A stretch of DNA of 64,000 nt, from the NCBI RefSeq assembly GCF_009602435.1, contig NZ_VZDQ01000028.1, positions 62,001-126,000 on the forward strand. Direction: 5' to 3'. Positions 46,797 to 55,057 of this stretch are shown piece after piece. Position 1 is the first letter of the stretch. Each line of letters begins with the position of its first letter. Source of the DNA: Sediminibacillus terrae. Its GTDB lineage: Bacteria; Bacillota; Bacilli; Bacillales; Amphibacillaceae. A model generated the notes under the pieces. The model made no database searches and was not told the origin of the DNA. It saw only the letters and a list, made by a program, of their open reading frames with translations. A program made the translations under genes and the position numbers.

Positions 46797-48482
46797 ATGA
46801 AAGCTAAGTCCATTTCTCAAGTGCTGCCGGAAGAACGTTTGGCAGAAGATATTTATGCCGGTGATACGTTGATCATCAAAAAAGGGACGAAAATGACCCC
46901 AAGACTGATCAACCGTTTAAAAAAACGAGGAATAAAAGAATTGAAGGTTATTGAACCGAATACTTCGACAGCGGCTAACGAAAACCAACCAAATACTATG
47001 GGGATCACTGCAACACAGCCGCTAGAAACCAACCGAGGGCAATACTCAGAAGAAGAACTGGGAAAACATTTTTTTCACATTCTCGAAAAAATAGGCTATG
47101 AATATCGCTATGGAAAGTTGTTGAACAGACAAGAAACAGTGCTGTTTCTAAAACAACTATTCATTAACATTCATAAAAATTACGGTATAACCGACACACT
47201 TTCTGCTCTATATAAATGGGATTCTTATGCATATATCCATTCCTTCGATGTTTTTGTCCTAGGGAGCCTCATGGCAGAAAAACTAACTGTCACTGACCTG
47301 GAGACCTGCGCAGCTGGTTTTCTTTTTCATGATATCGGAAAAATTGAAACACCACGAGAAATACTACATAAACAAGCTAAACTGACCGGTGCGGAATTCA
47401 AGCAAATCCAGAAGCATACGACAGACGGAGAAAGGCTGCTTCAATCCCTAGGGTATGAACAGTTGGGCGCTTTCGCCCGCTCCCATCACGAACGTTTGGA
47501 TGGTTCCGGTTATCCGGATGGTCTAAGTGGCGGTCAGCTGCCATTAGAATTGCGAATCTTATCCATTGTGGATGTCTTCTCTGCACTCACATTGAAGCGC
47601 GCCTACAAAGAAGAAGTGCCGGCATATGAAGCGATTAAGATATTGTTAAAGGATCAAAAGCAGTTTGATTGGCATATACTTTATCATTTTATCGATGCAC
47701 TTATGATTTATCCGTATGATGCAACGGTACTCCTATCCAATAACGAGCAGGCAAAAATTTCAAGCGTCAGTAAATACTATCCTACCGTTCCACAGGTACG
47801 CTTGTTAAAGGGAGGTGGTGATTTTTCACTTCCGACCAACTTTTCGCTCACAGTTCAAAAAATTCTGGCTTTCCAGCCTAAATCGGACGAGCAATTGTTC
47901 CGTGAATTTTTGGACAACCTTTCATCCGGTGACCAAAACGAAGTCAAAGCCTTGTATCAGACTCTTTCTGATGGTCTTCATTACCATCATATCTTTGAAA
48001 AAATATTGTTTCCAGCCGTGGCCAAACTCAATCAAATGGCAGCTATTGATGAGTTGTCATCAGTTGCTTACCATAAAAGCACGCAAATAGTAACAGAGTT
48101 ATTGATCCAAATTGAACAAGAGACGGAGCGTTATACAACTTGCAGGTCAAGTGCTTTAATCCTTTACCCAGCGGAAGAAACTGCCTACTTGTACGCCAGG
48201 CTGCTATCTGGATTTTTACGTTTGGAGGCTGTGCAAGCCAAACTGGTGACAGAATCTGCTGCCAATCTGAATCAGTACTTTTTTTCAGATAAACAGCCGG
48301 CCGATCATATCCTACTCCTTAACTTTCCGAATGACGATCCCGACAGCTTTATGAACCAATACCCTCGATTAGCGCTCTCCTCTTTCAATGAATATAACAC
48401 ACAGGTTCTTCAGGAACTCTTCCAGAAAAACAAGAGAGTATTTATCGATATCATAGCGACAGATTCAGTGATCCAAGTCTAA
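46797..48482 (+). CDS. HD-GYP domain protein with unusual C-terminal region
   Basis: The 561-aa protein starts with the same ~55-residue N-terminal domain as the protein at 21560, followed by an HD-GYP core (FHDIGKIETPREIL, KHTTDGERLL, RSHHERLDGSGYPDGL, IVDVFSAL) with all metal ligands, so c-di-GMP hydrolysis is plausible. Residues ~340-561 are extra: a four-helix part (FREFLDNLSSGDQNEVKALYQTL, KILFPAVAKLNQM), then an alternating strand-helix part (SALILYPAEETAYLYARLL). This order resembles cobalamin-binding cap plus Rossmann domains, but the B12-binding DxHxxG motif is absent. ATG at 46797 follows GGGAGG. Confidence 0.87.
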   Translation: MKAKSISQVLPEERLAEDIYAGDTLIIKKGTKMTPRLINRLKKRGIKELKVIEPNTSTAANENQPNTMGITATQPLETNRGQYSEEELGKHFFHILEKIGYEYRYGKLLNRQETVLFLKQLFINIHKNYGITDTLSALYKWDSYAYIHSFDVFVLGSLMAEKLTVTDLETCAAGFLFHDIGKIETPREILHKQAKLTGAEFKQIQKHTTDGERLLQSLGYEQLGAFARSHHERLDGSGYPDGLSGGQLPLELRILSIVDVFSALTLKRAYKEEVPAYEAIKILLKDQKQFDWHILYHFIDALMIYPYDATVLLSNNEQAKISSVSKYYPTVPQVRLLKGGGDFSLPTNFSLTVQKILAFQPKSDEQLFREFLDNLSSGDQNEVKALYQTLSDGLHYHHIFEKILFPAVAKLNQMAAIDELSSVAYHKSTQIVTELLIQIEQETERYTTCRSSALILYPAEETAYLYARLLSGFLRLEAVQAKLVTESAANLNQYFFSDKQPADHILLLNFPNDDPDSFMNQYPRLALSSFNEYNTQVLQELFQKNKRVFIDIIATDSVIQV

Positions 48483-48554
48483 ATCCCTCGTTCACTGACA
48501 TTTATGGACTGCAAAAGCATTACTTAACGCCGTCCTTCTGTCTTCATCTGATGG

Positions 48555-48577
48555 CTCGCCAATTTGGCGAGTTTTTC
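48555..48577 (+). terminator. Terminator of the XRE/HD-GYP unit
   Basis: CTCGCCAA pairs with TTGGCGAG with a two-base loop and is followed by five Ts. Confidence 0.87.
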
Positions 48578-48669
48578 TTTACCCCGCACTATTTATAGGG
48601 TATTTCCTATGATGTCCCTTGCCTTTCCCGGACTCCTCCCCAAGTAAAACGGAATCGTTATTATTTACA

Positions 48670-48692
48670 AACCATAATCATTACGATAGAAT
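48670..48692 (+). promoter_or_regulatory. Probable Zur box upstream of znuA
   Basis: CCATAATCATTACGA lies at 48672-48686. It matches the Zur core TCGTAATNATTACGA at all positions except two in the left half. It is about 95 bases before znuA and the operon encodes its own Zur-type repressor. Confidence 0.65.
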
Positions 48693-48786
48693 GAAGAGTA
48701 TTCATTTTTAAGTCAGGAAAGACAATAAGTATAGTAAGAAATCTTGTTTACCACATAAATAGAAACTTGAAGAAACGAGGACAATG

Positions 48787-49764
48787 ATGAAGTGGAAGGT
48801 AGTATTGATCCTTTTATTCAGCGGCATCTTGCTGCAAGCTGGATGCAGCCCCTCCCCTGATAATTATGGGGAGAAAGCGGAGCACACCATTTATACGACG
48901 GTCTATCCTATTCAATACATTATTGAAAGATTGGCCGGTGACTTTGTAGAGGTAACAACCATATACCCTCCTGGTGCGGATGCCCATTCTTACGAACCTA
49001 CTGCCAAAACAATGACCGATATTGCCGAGGGCTATGCTTTCGTATATCTCGGCGAAGAATTGGAATCATTCGCCTCCACGACAGCTGAAGCTTTGCAACA
49101 AGAAGAGGTTCGGCTGATCGGCCTGGCAGGATATGAAGAGTTGTTTCATACTGCAAGCGAAAGTACTGCGGATCATGACAGCAATCATGCTGAATCGAAA
49201 CATCATAGCCACGACCATGGAAGCCACGATCCCCATATTTGGCTTGATCCTCTGCGAATGCAGGAAATGGCTGGTATTATCGAAAAGCGATTAACGGACA
49301 TATACCCGAACCATGAAGCTGTTTTACAGCAAAATCTTTCGTCATTACAAGAAGATTTAACGAAATTGGATAACCAATTCCTTAATACGTTAAGTAAGAG
49401 CAAGCATAAGGAAATTTTGGTTTCCCATGCCGCATATGGTTATTGGGAAGATCGTTATGGAATCAGACAGATTGCCGTTAATGGCATATCCAACAGCAGT
49501 GAACCATCTCAGCAGGATTTGATCAACATTATAGAACAGGCAAAGAATCTCGGAATGGATTATGTCATTTTCGAACAAAATGTCCAGGACAAAGTATCAA
49601 AAGAAATTCAAAGGGAAATAGACGGCAAAGCCCTGCAAATTCATAATTTAGCCGTCCTGACCGAAGAAGATATCAATCATGGGGAAGATTATCTATCCCT
49701 GATGAAACAAAACCTTCAAGTGCTCCAGAGAGCTACAGACCGAACAACAAAGGAGGATGGATGA
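48787..49764 (+). CDS. znuA: Zinc ABC transporter substrate-binding lipoprotein
   Basis: A 325-aa metal-binding lipoprotein of the ZnuA/AdcA cluster A-1 family. The lipobox LLQAGC ends the signal near residue 19. A His/Asp-rich loop around residues 120-150 (KHHSHDHGSHDPHIWLDP) marks zinc specificity; further ligands are in DAHSYEP, VSHAAYGYW and the late EQNVQDK region. ATG at 48787 is six bases after GAGG; the adjacent ATG at 48784 is also possible. It leads znuA-C-B-zur. Confidence 0.93.
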   Translation: MKWKVVLILLFSGILLQAGCSPSPDNYGEKAEHTIYTTVYPIQYIIERLAGDFVEVTTIYPPGADAHSYEPTAKTMTDIAEGYAFVYLGEELESFASTTAEALQQEEVRLIGLAGYEELFHTASESTADHDSNHAESKHHSHDHGSHDPHIWLDPLRMQEMAGIIEKRLTDIYPNHEAVLQQNLSSLQEDLTKLDNQFLNTLSKSKHKEILVSHAAYGYWEDRYGIRQIAVNGISNSSEPSQQDLINIIEQAKNLGMDYVIFEQNVQDKVSKEIQREIDGKALQIHNLAVLTEEDINHGEDYLSLMKQNLQVLQRATDRTTKEDG

Positions 49765-50520
49765 ATGAAGAACACAGTGATCTCCATGCAAAATGTCGAT
49801 TTCTATTATGATCACAAACCAGCTTTGCAACATATCAATTTCGAGATTCCCCAAGGAGCATTCATGGGGCTTGTCGGCCCTAACGGCGGGGGGAAAACCA
49901 CCCTCATCAAGCTGATTCTCGGTTTATTAAAACCTCAACATGGATCAATCGAGTTACTGGGCACTCCGATCAACAAATTCAAAAGCTGGAATAAGATTGG
50001 TTTTGTATCTCAAAAAGCAAACACCTTTAACCGAGGGTTTCCAGCCACAGTGGAAGAGGTCGTATCAATGGGCTTGACTGCCAAGGTCGGTTATCTTCGC
50101 TTTTTCTCCCGAAGTCACCGGGAAAAAATAAAGCAGGCAGTCGATCAAGTAGGCATGGGCGCTTACCTTCATGAGAATATTGGTGATTTATCCGGAGGTC
50201 AGCAACAGCGTGTATTTATCGCCAGGGCACTTGTAAGCGACCCGGAACTGTTGATTCTTGATGAGCCGACTGTCGGGGTAGATACGGAGCATGTCCAAAA
50301 GTTTTACGGATTGCTGCACAGACTCAATCAGGAAAAAAACATCACCCTGCTGCTGGTCACCCACGATATAGGAACCATGACACACCATGCGACAAATATA
50401 GTATGCTTGAATAAAACGATGCATTTCCACGGAAACGCGGATCAGTTTTCTTCTTTATCCGACGCCGAACTGTCCAATTATTACGGCCATGCCTTAAATT
50501 TGGTGTCCCATGAGCATTAA
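49765..50520 (+). CDS. znuC: Zinc ABC transporter ATPase
   Basis: The 251-aa ATPase has Walker A GPNGGGKTTLI near residue 36, signature LSGGQQQRVFIARAL near 140 and Walker B LLILDEPTVGVD near 161. It powers zinc import by the ZnuB permease. The start is directly after the znuA stop, with AAGGAGG inside the end of znuA. Confidence 0.94.
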   Translation: MKNTVISMQNVDFYYDHKPALQHINFEIPQGAFMGLVGPNGGGKTTLIKLILGLLKPQHGSIELLGTPINKFKSWNKIGFVSQKANTFNRGFPATVEEVVSMGLTAKVGYLRFFSRSHREKIKQAVDQVGMGAYLHENIGDLSGGQQQRVFIARALVSDPELLILDEPTVGVDTEHVQKFYGLLHRLNQEKNITLLLVTHDIGTMTHHATNIVCLNKTMHFHGNADQFSSLSDAELSNYYGHALNLVSHEH

Positions 50521-50534
50521 GGAGCGTAGTCAAC

Positions 50535-51389
50535 ATGTTAGCTAATTTTTTTCAATACGAATTTTTACAAAATACTTTATATACCGGTTTGTTGATCGGT
50601 TTGATCGCTCCACTACTCGGTTCGTTCATCGTAGTCAGACGGCTTTCCCTGATCGCCGACGCCCTCTCCCATGTGACACTGGCCGGGATTGCGTTCGGTT
50701 TACTGATCGAAAAGAAATTTGCCGCCGGCTTTATTACCCCTTTCTACAGCGGGATGGGTTTTTCGGTGATTGCCTCCATATTCATCGAACAGCTGCGAAG
50801 TGTATATAAAGCCTATCAGGAACTTGCCATCCCCATCATTTTGTCTGGCGGAGTCGGTTTGAGCGTTGTGTTCATCTCGCTTGCCGATGGTTTCAACACC
50901 GATTTATTCAATTACTTGTTCGGATCGGTGTCTGCGGTCAGCCGTTCTGATTTGTGGACCATTATCGTTATTTCTGTGATTGTACTTGCAGTCTTGTTCT
51001 TATTTTTTAAGGAGCTGTTTATGTTATCATTTGACGAAGAACATGCAGTCGTTTCAGGTATTCATGCTAAACGGATTCATTTCTTATTCATTTTATTGAC
51101 GGCACTTGTGATTGCAGCTTCTATCAGGATTGTCGGTGTGCTGCTTGTGTCTGCACTGATGACCTTGCCGGTAGCAGCAAGCATCCGGCTCGCGAAAGGA
51201 TTCAAGCAATCCATTATACTGTCTGTTGTTTTTGGAGAAATCTCTGTGATTGCCGGATTGGTTTCCGGTTACTATTTTGAAATACCTCCCGGAGGAACAA
51301 TCGTGATGACCTCTATTATCATTTTGTTGGCGGCATTGACCGTAAAACGTCTCCGGATGAATTTCTTTACAAGGAGGACGCAGCAATGA
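50535..51389 (+). CDS. znuB: Zinc ABC transporter permease
   Basis: The 284-aa membrane protein of the ABC-3 family has about eight spans, with GSFIVVRRLSLIADALSHVTLAGIAFG near the start and RIVGVLLVSALMTLPVAAS near residue 195. It forms the membrane channel for ZnuA-delivered zinc. It overlaps zur by four bases (ATGA). Confidence 0.94.
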   Translation: MLANFFQYEFLQNTLYTGLLIGLIAPLLGSFIVVRRLSLIADALSHVTLAGIAFGLLIEKKFAAGFITPFYSGMGFSVIASIFIEQLRSVYKAYQELAIPIILSGGVGLSVVFISLADGFNTDLFNYLFGSVSAVSRSDLWTIIVISVIVLAVLFLFFKELFMLSFDEEHAVVSGIHAKRIHFLFILLTALVIAASIRIVGVLLVSALMTLPVAASIRLAKGFKQSIILSVVFGEISVIAGLVSGYYFEIPPGGTIVMTSIIILLAALTVKRLRMNFFTRRTQQ

Positions 51390-51799
51390 ACATGGAAGAA
51401 GCATTGGTTATCTTGAAACAGAAGGGATATAAGTACACCCAGAAAAGAAAGGATATTTTGTCTTATTTCGACCAGGAAGACGGTTACCGCAGTGCGAAGG
51501 ATTTGTTGAATTTCATGGAGCCATCGTACCCGGGCATCAGTTTTGATACGATTTACCGGAATCTTCATTTGTTCGACGAACTGGCGATTTTGGAATCAAC
51601 CGAGCTGGAAGGGGAAAAACTCTTCAGAATCAGCTGCGTCGGTCACCATCATCATCATTTCATCTGCAAGCAATGCGGGATTACCAAAGAAATCGAAACG
51701 TGTCCGATGGATAATGTCAAAGGGGAATTGGGCGGTTTCCAAGTTGAGGACCACAAGTTTGAAATTTATGGGCGTTGTCCGTCTTGCCAGGCTTCCTGA
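51386..51799 (+). CDS. zur: Fur-family zinc uptake repressor Zur
   Basis: The 137-aa regulator has a winged-helix N-terminal half (YTQKRKDILSYF, then SYPGISFDTIYRNLHLF) and a dimerisation half with metal residues in GHHHHHFICKQCG and the structural zinc pair GRCPSCQ. Being the last gene of znuACB makes it a zinc sensor (Zur) rather than Fur or PerR; the upstream box at 48670 supports autoregulation. ATG overlaps znuB. Confidence 0.93.
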   Translation: MNMEEALVILKQKGYKYTQKRKDILSYFDQEDGYRSAKDLLNFMEPSYPGISFDTIYRNLHLFDELAILESTELEGEKLFRISCVGHHHHHFICKQCGITKEIETCPMDNVKGELGGFQVEDHKFEIYGRCPSCQAS

Positions 51800-51864
51800 C
51801 GATTTGATCCAGCAAACAGGATTGACAGGGTCTTCTAAAGTAAACGTAAATCTCACCAAGATAT

Positions 51865-51903
51865 AAAAAGGGCTGTCCAATTTTTCTAGGACAGCCCTTT
51901 TTC
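51865..51903 (+). terminator. Terminator of znuACB-zur
   Basis: AAAAAGGGCTGTCC pairs with GGACAGCCCTTTTT around a short loop; Ts follow. It could also serve the convergent glutaredoxin-like gene. Confidence 0.92.
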
Positions 51904-51987
51904 TTATAAAAGCAAAGGACGCCGACTTTCATCCATGGCTATTTTTCATTTTTTCCATTATCGTGTGAGTACGAAATAACTGTCGAT

Positions 51988-52257
51988 TCAGTGTTTTATA
52001 GTACGGTCGATTTCATCTTTGTTGTTGGTGAAACCGGTATAAATGATATTCTTCTTTTTTCCGATGATGCCTTCTTGCTCAATTACGATAGTCGGCACTA
52101 GGTTTGTACCGGCTGTTGACTGCAGCTGTCTTTGTTTTTCTTCGGATTCAGTAATGTCGACTTCAACGTACGGTACCTGGTCCTTCGACAAAAACTCTTT
52201 CAGCGACTGGCTTTCTTGACAAGCTGCTTTCGTATAAATCTTTACCACTTGTTTCAC
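51988..52257 (-). CDS. Glutaredoxin-like thioredoxin-fold protein with CQES motif
   Basis: An 89-aa protein with the thioredoxin fold: VKIYTKAACQESQSLKEFLSK, where the usual CPYC is CQES, then VPYVEVDITESEE and a cis-proline segment NLVPTIVIEQEG. Only one active-site cysteine remains, as in monothiol glutaredoxins, though the CGFS type is also not matched. GTG at 52257 follows AAAGGAG. Partner and function are not known. Confidence 0.82.
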   Translation of the reverse strand: MKQVVKIYTKAACQESQSLKEFLSKDQVPYVEVDITESEEKQRQLQSTAGTNLVPTIVIEQEGIIGKKKNIIYTGFTNNKDEIDRTIKH

Positions 52258-52599
52258 CTTTATCGTCTCCTTTTACCAGATAAATTAGCCTGGAACAGGG
52301 CCAGGTCCCTTTTTCACCGCAAACTGAGCCAACTATCTTTATGTTGTTTTGTTGCCCGATTCCCAGTTTATCCAGCCGTGAAACCGATTACGTACAATTT
52401 CTTACAAAAGTACTATGGTCAGTGGATCAAGCATGATTTAATGCCTATATAGGTGAAACAAAGGCACTACTTACAAAGTTAACTGATCACGGCCAACTTC
52501 TACAATCAATTTTATTCTTCCAATACCTTTCACATGCCCAGCTTTTTTTCATTATAAACTCCTTTTTCTCGTATGTATGGTTAAGACCCTTGATTTTCT

Positions 52600-52935
52600 C
52601 TGGCACGACTCCTTTCATCTAAAGCTGCCGGGGAAATATAATCTCTTTCCGCGGACGACGCATCCATCCGGACATTCCTTCAGTCCTTTTCCGCCTGTCT
52701 TTCCTCACTTGTCTTAAACAACCATTCATCCAATCTGTTCTTTAAGGCATGCGTTTCTTTTAAACGGGGATGGATTTGCTTTTCAACCTAGCGCCGCCCT
52801 TCTTCTTAAAGTCGGAATGGTTTTTTCCACAAAACCCCAAAATCGCATGAAGTGAAATCGGTCTGCAATGACCCGAATCCGCATCACGACAGGGAACCCC
52901 GCCACATCTCGTATAGAGACAAAAGAATCAAAGAA
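52600..52935 (-). pseudogene. Decayed transposase fragment, ISL3-like
   Basis: Translating the minus strand gives DVAGFPVVMRIRVIADRFHFMRFWGFVEKT, close to the ISL3-type core where (V/I)ADRFH holds a catalytic aspartate. Further on, after frame changes and stops, ALKNRLDEWLFKTSEERQAEKD resembles the tail of the same family. No intact frame exists and no terminal inverted repeats were found. It is the only trace of an insertion sequence in the window, in a gap of 767 bases. Confidence 0.5.
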
Positions 52936-52990
52936 AACACCGCCTTTTCACGAGGTCAGATTCCCTTATAGAAAAGGCGATGTTTTTTAT
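52934..52990 (-). terminator. Terminator of the VLRF1-type gene
   Basis: AAAACACCGCCTTTTC pairs with GAAAAGGCGATGTTTTTT across a 22-base loop, 35 bases after the stop of the minus-strand gene, with T-rich ends on both strands. Confidence 0.85.
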
Positions 52991-53024
52991 TAGGATTTCA
53001 GTCACTAAAATAGATGCATGACCA

Positions 53025-53828
53025 TTATGCCACGACTTTTTCAATCACTTTCATTTCTTCATGATCAAGCATATTCTTTCCTTCTACCTGATAAACTTCC
53101 TTGTTCATATATGATTCCATATCTTTTGCCTCTTCTTTTTCCCCTACAAGATAGATGCGGTCCCATTGATTGTCTTTGGCGAGTTTATCCAGCTTCGGTG
53201 CCAGTCCTTTATACCAGCGCTGCTGGTTTGCGCTCACTCTCGCATCAAAGCTGTCGCGGCTTGGGTCCTTACCGCCTTTTCCCATGGACATCGGTCGTTT
53301 TTGTTCAGCAGTATATTCACGCCAGTCCTCTGTATCCAGATCCAGTTCATAATGCTTCGTTTCCAGGATGGCACCCAATTCTGCTTCAATCACTTTTACT
53401 TGGTTCTGTTGCACTAGTATGATACCCGATTTCGGAAACTTGTTCCTCAATTCTTTCAGTTGGTCTGTAACAGGGGCATCTTCCCAATGAAACTCCGTTT
53501 GCAAGCGCATTTGAAGCCGCTCGGCAAACCATACCTGTTCGTCTGCAGAAGCAAATAAAACGATGCCTTTTTTAAATGCCTGTTCATTCCCTTGTACAAA
53601 GCGTTCCACTTTTTCACGGACCGCTTGAAAATTTTTCAATTCTTGATTGTCTCCACTTTCCTTCAGATAACTTTCAAAATGGTTTAGCCCGTTTTTTAAG
53701 TGAATTTTCCATTCTCCGCCTTGTTGCTCGGGATCAGAAGGGTCCGTATTCAGATACATGGAGAGCACTCTGTTGGGACGTTGTAACTGGATATTTTCCA
53801 ATTGCTTCAGCTGTTTATCGAATTTCAT
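53025..53828 (-). CDS. VLRF1 / bacterial aeRF1-type release factor family protein
   Basis: The 267-aa protein belongs to the bacterial relatives of archaeal/eukaryotic release factor 1 (VLRF1/baeRF). It starts with VLSMYLNTDPSDPEQQGGEWKIHL, has GIVLFASADEQVWFAERL in the middle and FDARVSANQQRWYKGLAPKLDKLA near residue 200; the last domain has DRIYLVGEKEEAKDM. Related proteins are linked to ribosome rescue, but this one is untested. ATG at 53828 follows AAGGAG by nine bases. It is monocistronic. Confidence 0.85.
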   Translation of the reverse strand: MKFDKQLKQLENIQLQRPNRVLSMYLNTDPSDPEQQGGEWKIHLKNGLNHFESYLKESGDNQELKNFQAVREKVERFVQGNEQAFKKGIVLFASADEQVWFAERLQMRLQTEFHWEDAPVTDQLKELRNKFPKSGIILVQQNQVKVIEAELGAILETKHYELDLDTEDWREYTAEQKRPMSMGKGGKDPSRDSFDARVSANQQRWYKGLAPKLDKLAKDNQWDRIYLVGEKEEAKDMESYMNKEVYQVEGKNMLDHEEMKVIEKVVA

Positions 53829-54019
53829 CAAGACTCACTCCTTTAGAAGTGTTATCCATTTATATAAAGTGTGTATCCTTTCATCCAAAAACCAAAACCT
53901 GTTTCGATCGTTGCTCCTAGCGGTTATGGAAAAAGGAAGAAACCGGAGGCGGTGTATTTTTACGTATAGTTGGAAACATGATAAACTTATTACCTAATCT
54001 CCAGAAAGAGAAGGATCAT

Positions 54020-54478
54020 ATGGCCAAAAAAGTAAAAGCACAGATAATTCAGTTCAGTTTTATCGGTCTGGCCAACGCCGCCATCGATATCGGCGTACTA
54101 AATCTATTGTTATGGATATGGCCGACAGAAGAAACACGAATGCTGTTTATCTTCAACACCATCGCTTACTTTCTAGCGATAATGAACTCCTATATATGGA
54201 ATGTAAAATATACATTCAGTCATCATGCCCGGATAAACACAAAGGAATTGGGTTTATTCTCATTACAGGCGATTGTTGCCTGGGTCATCAACAACGTGGT
54301 TTTTATCGGCCTGAGCAAACTGCTATTCCAGATTTCCGCTCTGTCGTTGCCAAGCTTTTTTGTACACAATGTCGCCAAAGGGGCCGCAATGTTCCTTTCG
54401 TTTTCCACCAGTTTTCTCTTGATGAAATTTATCGTCTTCCGCAAGAAAAAAGTAAAAAAAGTCATAGAAAAAAGATAA
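54020..54478 (+). CDS. GtrA family membrane protein
   Basis: A 152-aa protein with four membrane spans and the GtrA pattern: IQFSFIGLANAAIDIGVLNLLLW, FNTIAYFLAIMNSYIWNVKYTF and a basic tail. Family members help move lipid-linked sugars across the membrane for cell wall or teichoic acid glycosylation. No glycosyltransferase is adjacent. ATG at 54020 is chosen, with AAGGA upstream; a longer frame starts at 53978. Confidence 0.9.
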   Translation: MAKKVKAQIIQFSFIGLANAAIDIGVLNLLLWIWPTEETRMLFIFNTIAYFLAIMNSYIWNVKYTFSHHARINTKELGLFSLQAIVAWVINNVVFIGLSKLLFQISALSLPSFFVHNVAKGAAMFLSFSTSFLLMKFIVFRKKKVKKVIEKR

Positions 54479-54507
54479 GGACGGATATCCCCGCTCTTAT
54501 CTTTTTT
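54468..54507. terminator. Bidirectional terminator between gtrA-type gene and uspA-type gene
   Basis: AAAAAAGATAAG pairs with CTTATCTTTTTT around a 16-base loop, with T runs on both strands. It overlaps the last codons of the plus-strand gene. Confidence 0.9.
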
Positions 54508-54513
54508 GTTCAA

Positions 54514-54933
54514 CTACTTCACAATCATCACAGGACAATTTGCCCGTTTTGCCACTTTGTGACTGACACTTCCCAATACCATTTCCTGCAAGGAATTCAA
54601 TCCGCGGCTGCCAATCACGCAAACATCAAACGCTTTCTCATTGGCATGTTTTACGATGCTTGGCCCGGGATCCCCGTGCAGAATGTTGATCTGATAACGA
54701 ACTCCGGCATGTTTTAACTTTTGCTCTGTGAATGCGAGTTTTTCCTTCCGCTTCAAATCAATATCGGCGGCATTCCAATTTTGCAAAACGTCTGCCTTTG
54801 ATTTGTCCCTGTCCACTACATATACCACTTCGATGAAAGCGTTTGAATTATTTCGGGTCAAAAACAATGCCTTTTCCACAGCCCTGATAGCATGTTCAGA
54901 GCCGTCTGAAGCTAATAATATTTTATCAAACAT
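54514..54933 (-). CDS. Universal stress protein UspA family
   Basis: A 139-aa single UspA domain with the ATP-binding pattern: DGSEHAIRAVEKA near residue 9, HGDPGPSIVKHA and the glycine loop VIGSRGLNSLQEMVLGSVSHKVAKRANCPVMIV at the C-terminus. The G-2x-G-9x-G(S/T) motif suggests it binds ATP. Role in stress tolerance is by family. It lies alone between gtrA-type and sulP genes. Confidence 0.92.
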   Translation of the reverse strand: MFDKILLASDGSEHAIRAVEKALFLTRNNSNAFIEVVYVVDRDKSKADVLQNWNAADIDLKRKEKLAFTEQKLKHAGVRYQINILHGDPGPSIVKHANEKAFDVCVIGSRGLNSLQEMVLGSVSHKVAKRANCPVMIVK

Positions 54934-55057
54934 TCTATGTCCTCCAGAAAAAAGATTTCCTATCCCAATTATAACAAAGATTCTCTTCTCTTAAAGATGG
55001 AGTTCTTTGGCGAAAAAAACAGGACAGGAGCTTTATTCAGCATCCTGCCCTCCTCTA

